The notes under the pieces were generated by a model, which had not been told where the DNA came from, searched no databases, and was given only the letters and a program-made list of their open reading frames with translations. A stretch of 64,000 nucleotides of DNA, from the NCBI RefSeq assembly GCF_040436345.1, contig NC_133234.1:10540446-10604445 (forward strand), read 5' to 3'. Positions 63,272-64,000 of the stretch are shown here, in pieces; the stretch's first letter is position 1; every line of letters begins with the position of its first letter. The position numbers and the translations under genes were made by a program. The stretch comes from Pagrus major (Eukaryota; Chordata; Actinopteri; Spariformes; Sparidae).

Positions 63272-63740
63272 GAACCACATTAAGTGTGTTTACAGGTCTT
63301 GTTGAGTAATACTGCATAAGTGAAAATATATTATAAGGCCTTTGTGGCTCCAGAGGAAGCTGCATGTAATCCGATAAATTGCCTCGAGTGATGTCACTCA
63401 GTGACAAACTTGCACTGTGGGTAATGTCGGCGCCAGGTTTTAGAAAGAAGAAGAATGTGTGGAAGTAACAAGGTGATATCTGGTTCTGCTGTATCGATTT
63501 TGATCATTTGTTTTTTAAGCTGTTCATAATGAGTCCAACAGTGTGACAGGAGCGCAATGCGCTTAAATTACACATAATGCAATTTAGCCACTAAATGACA
63601 TCACTGGGGGCAATTTGTCAGATTACATGCAGCTTTCTCTGGATTCACAACAGGATTTATACTACTTTTTTCACATATGCAGTAGTTCTACCCAAGAACT
63701 GTAAACAGACTTTAATGTGTAAAACTGGTGGAGTTACCCT
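63272..63740. mobile_element. Family B short inverted-repeat element, left end decayed
   Basis: Shares CATTAAGTGTGTTTACAGGT and the right arm TAATGTGTAAAAC...GAGTTACCCT followed by TTAA (63741-63744) with the copy at 9002-9450. The outer left end is degraded. Confidence 0.7.
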
Positions 63741-64000
63741 TTAAGTTCTCACTGATATTACAACTATTGTTGTTATTACCAGGGCCGCATTAAATGGAAA
63801 GATTACTATGGGCACAGGCACATTTTGATATTTGATAAACAAATATTTGATAATACTTAACTGCCACATGATTATTACTATCCTTAGTATTTAAGTTTAA
63901 GGCATATATTTTAGCTTCTCTTTTATATATTTATATCTATATATTATATAATTATTTAGAGGACAAATTATACATTTATACTTCGGTATTCATACACAAC

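Larger units (their letters stand above)
60042..64000. other. Region right of meiob, no gene recognised
   Basis: Contains the meiob promoter side, the C-like repeat (60730-61200) and a family B copy at the far right. The rest (61250-63250) shows no gene, and no conserved protein family was recognised in any frame. Confidence 0.6.

Overview
This window looks like a single-copy stretch of a ray-finned (probably teleost) fish nuclear chromosome. Multi-exon genes with GT-AG introns, vertebrate-specific gene families, many short inverted-repeat transposons, a tRNA-headed SINE and long GA, TG and AT microsatellites all point that way. The species was not identified.

Six protein-coding genes can be reconstructed exon by exon, with all splice phases closing. 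From left to right: (1) grid2ip (delphilin) on the minus strand, about 1933-35177. Its 5' two-thirds, with three PDZ domains, two harmonin-N-like domains and the proline-rich FH1 region, is present, and the FH2 exons lie beyond the left edge. (2) zdhhc4, plus, 36346-38369, an ER DHHC palmitoyltransferase. (3) pgp, plus, 39593-41670, a two-exon HAD phosphatase. (4) bricd5, plus, 43296-48111, a type II membrane BRICHOS protein. (5) mlst8, minus, 49190-52016, the WD40 subunit of mTORC1/2. (6) meiob, minus, 53211-60041, a meiotic OB-fold ssDNA-binding protein. From about 60.1 kb to the right end I see no gene, only repeats and unassigned sequence.

The genes do not form an operon-like unit. In human, grid2ip and zdhhc4 lie on 7p22.1 and pgp, bricd5, mlst8 and meiob on 16p13.3, so the window spans what is two blocks in human. 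bricd5 and mlst8 converge; mlst8 and meiob are in tandem on the minus strand.

The non-coding part is dominated by short non-autonomous elements. Several unrelated-looking families share the same ends: TTAA, then AGG at the left, CCT at the right, then TTAA. I label them A to E and G. No autonomous transposase was seen. The points most worth checking are a third PDZ domain in delphilin, a possible N-terminal delphilin extension of 85 codons, an alternative short-delphilin start without the mammalian cysteine, the shared TTAA-AGG transposon ends, and a local duplication flanking pgp exon 1. No previously undescribed multi-gene system was found.
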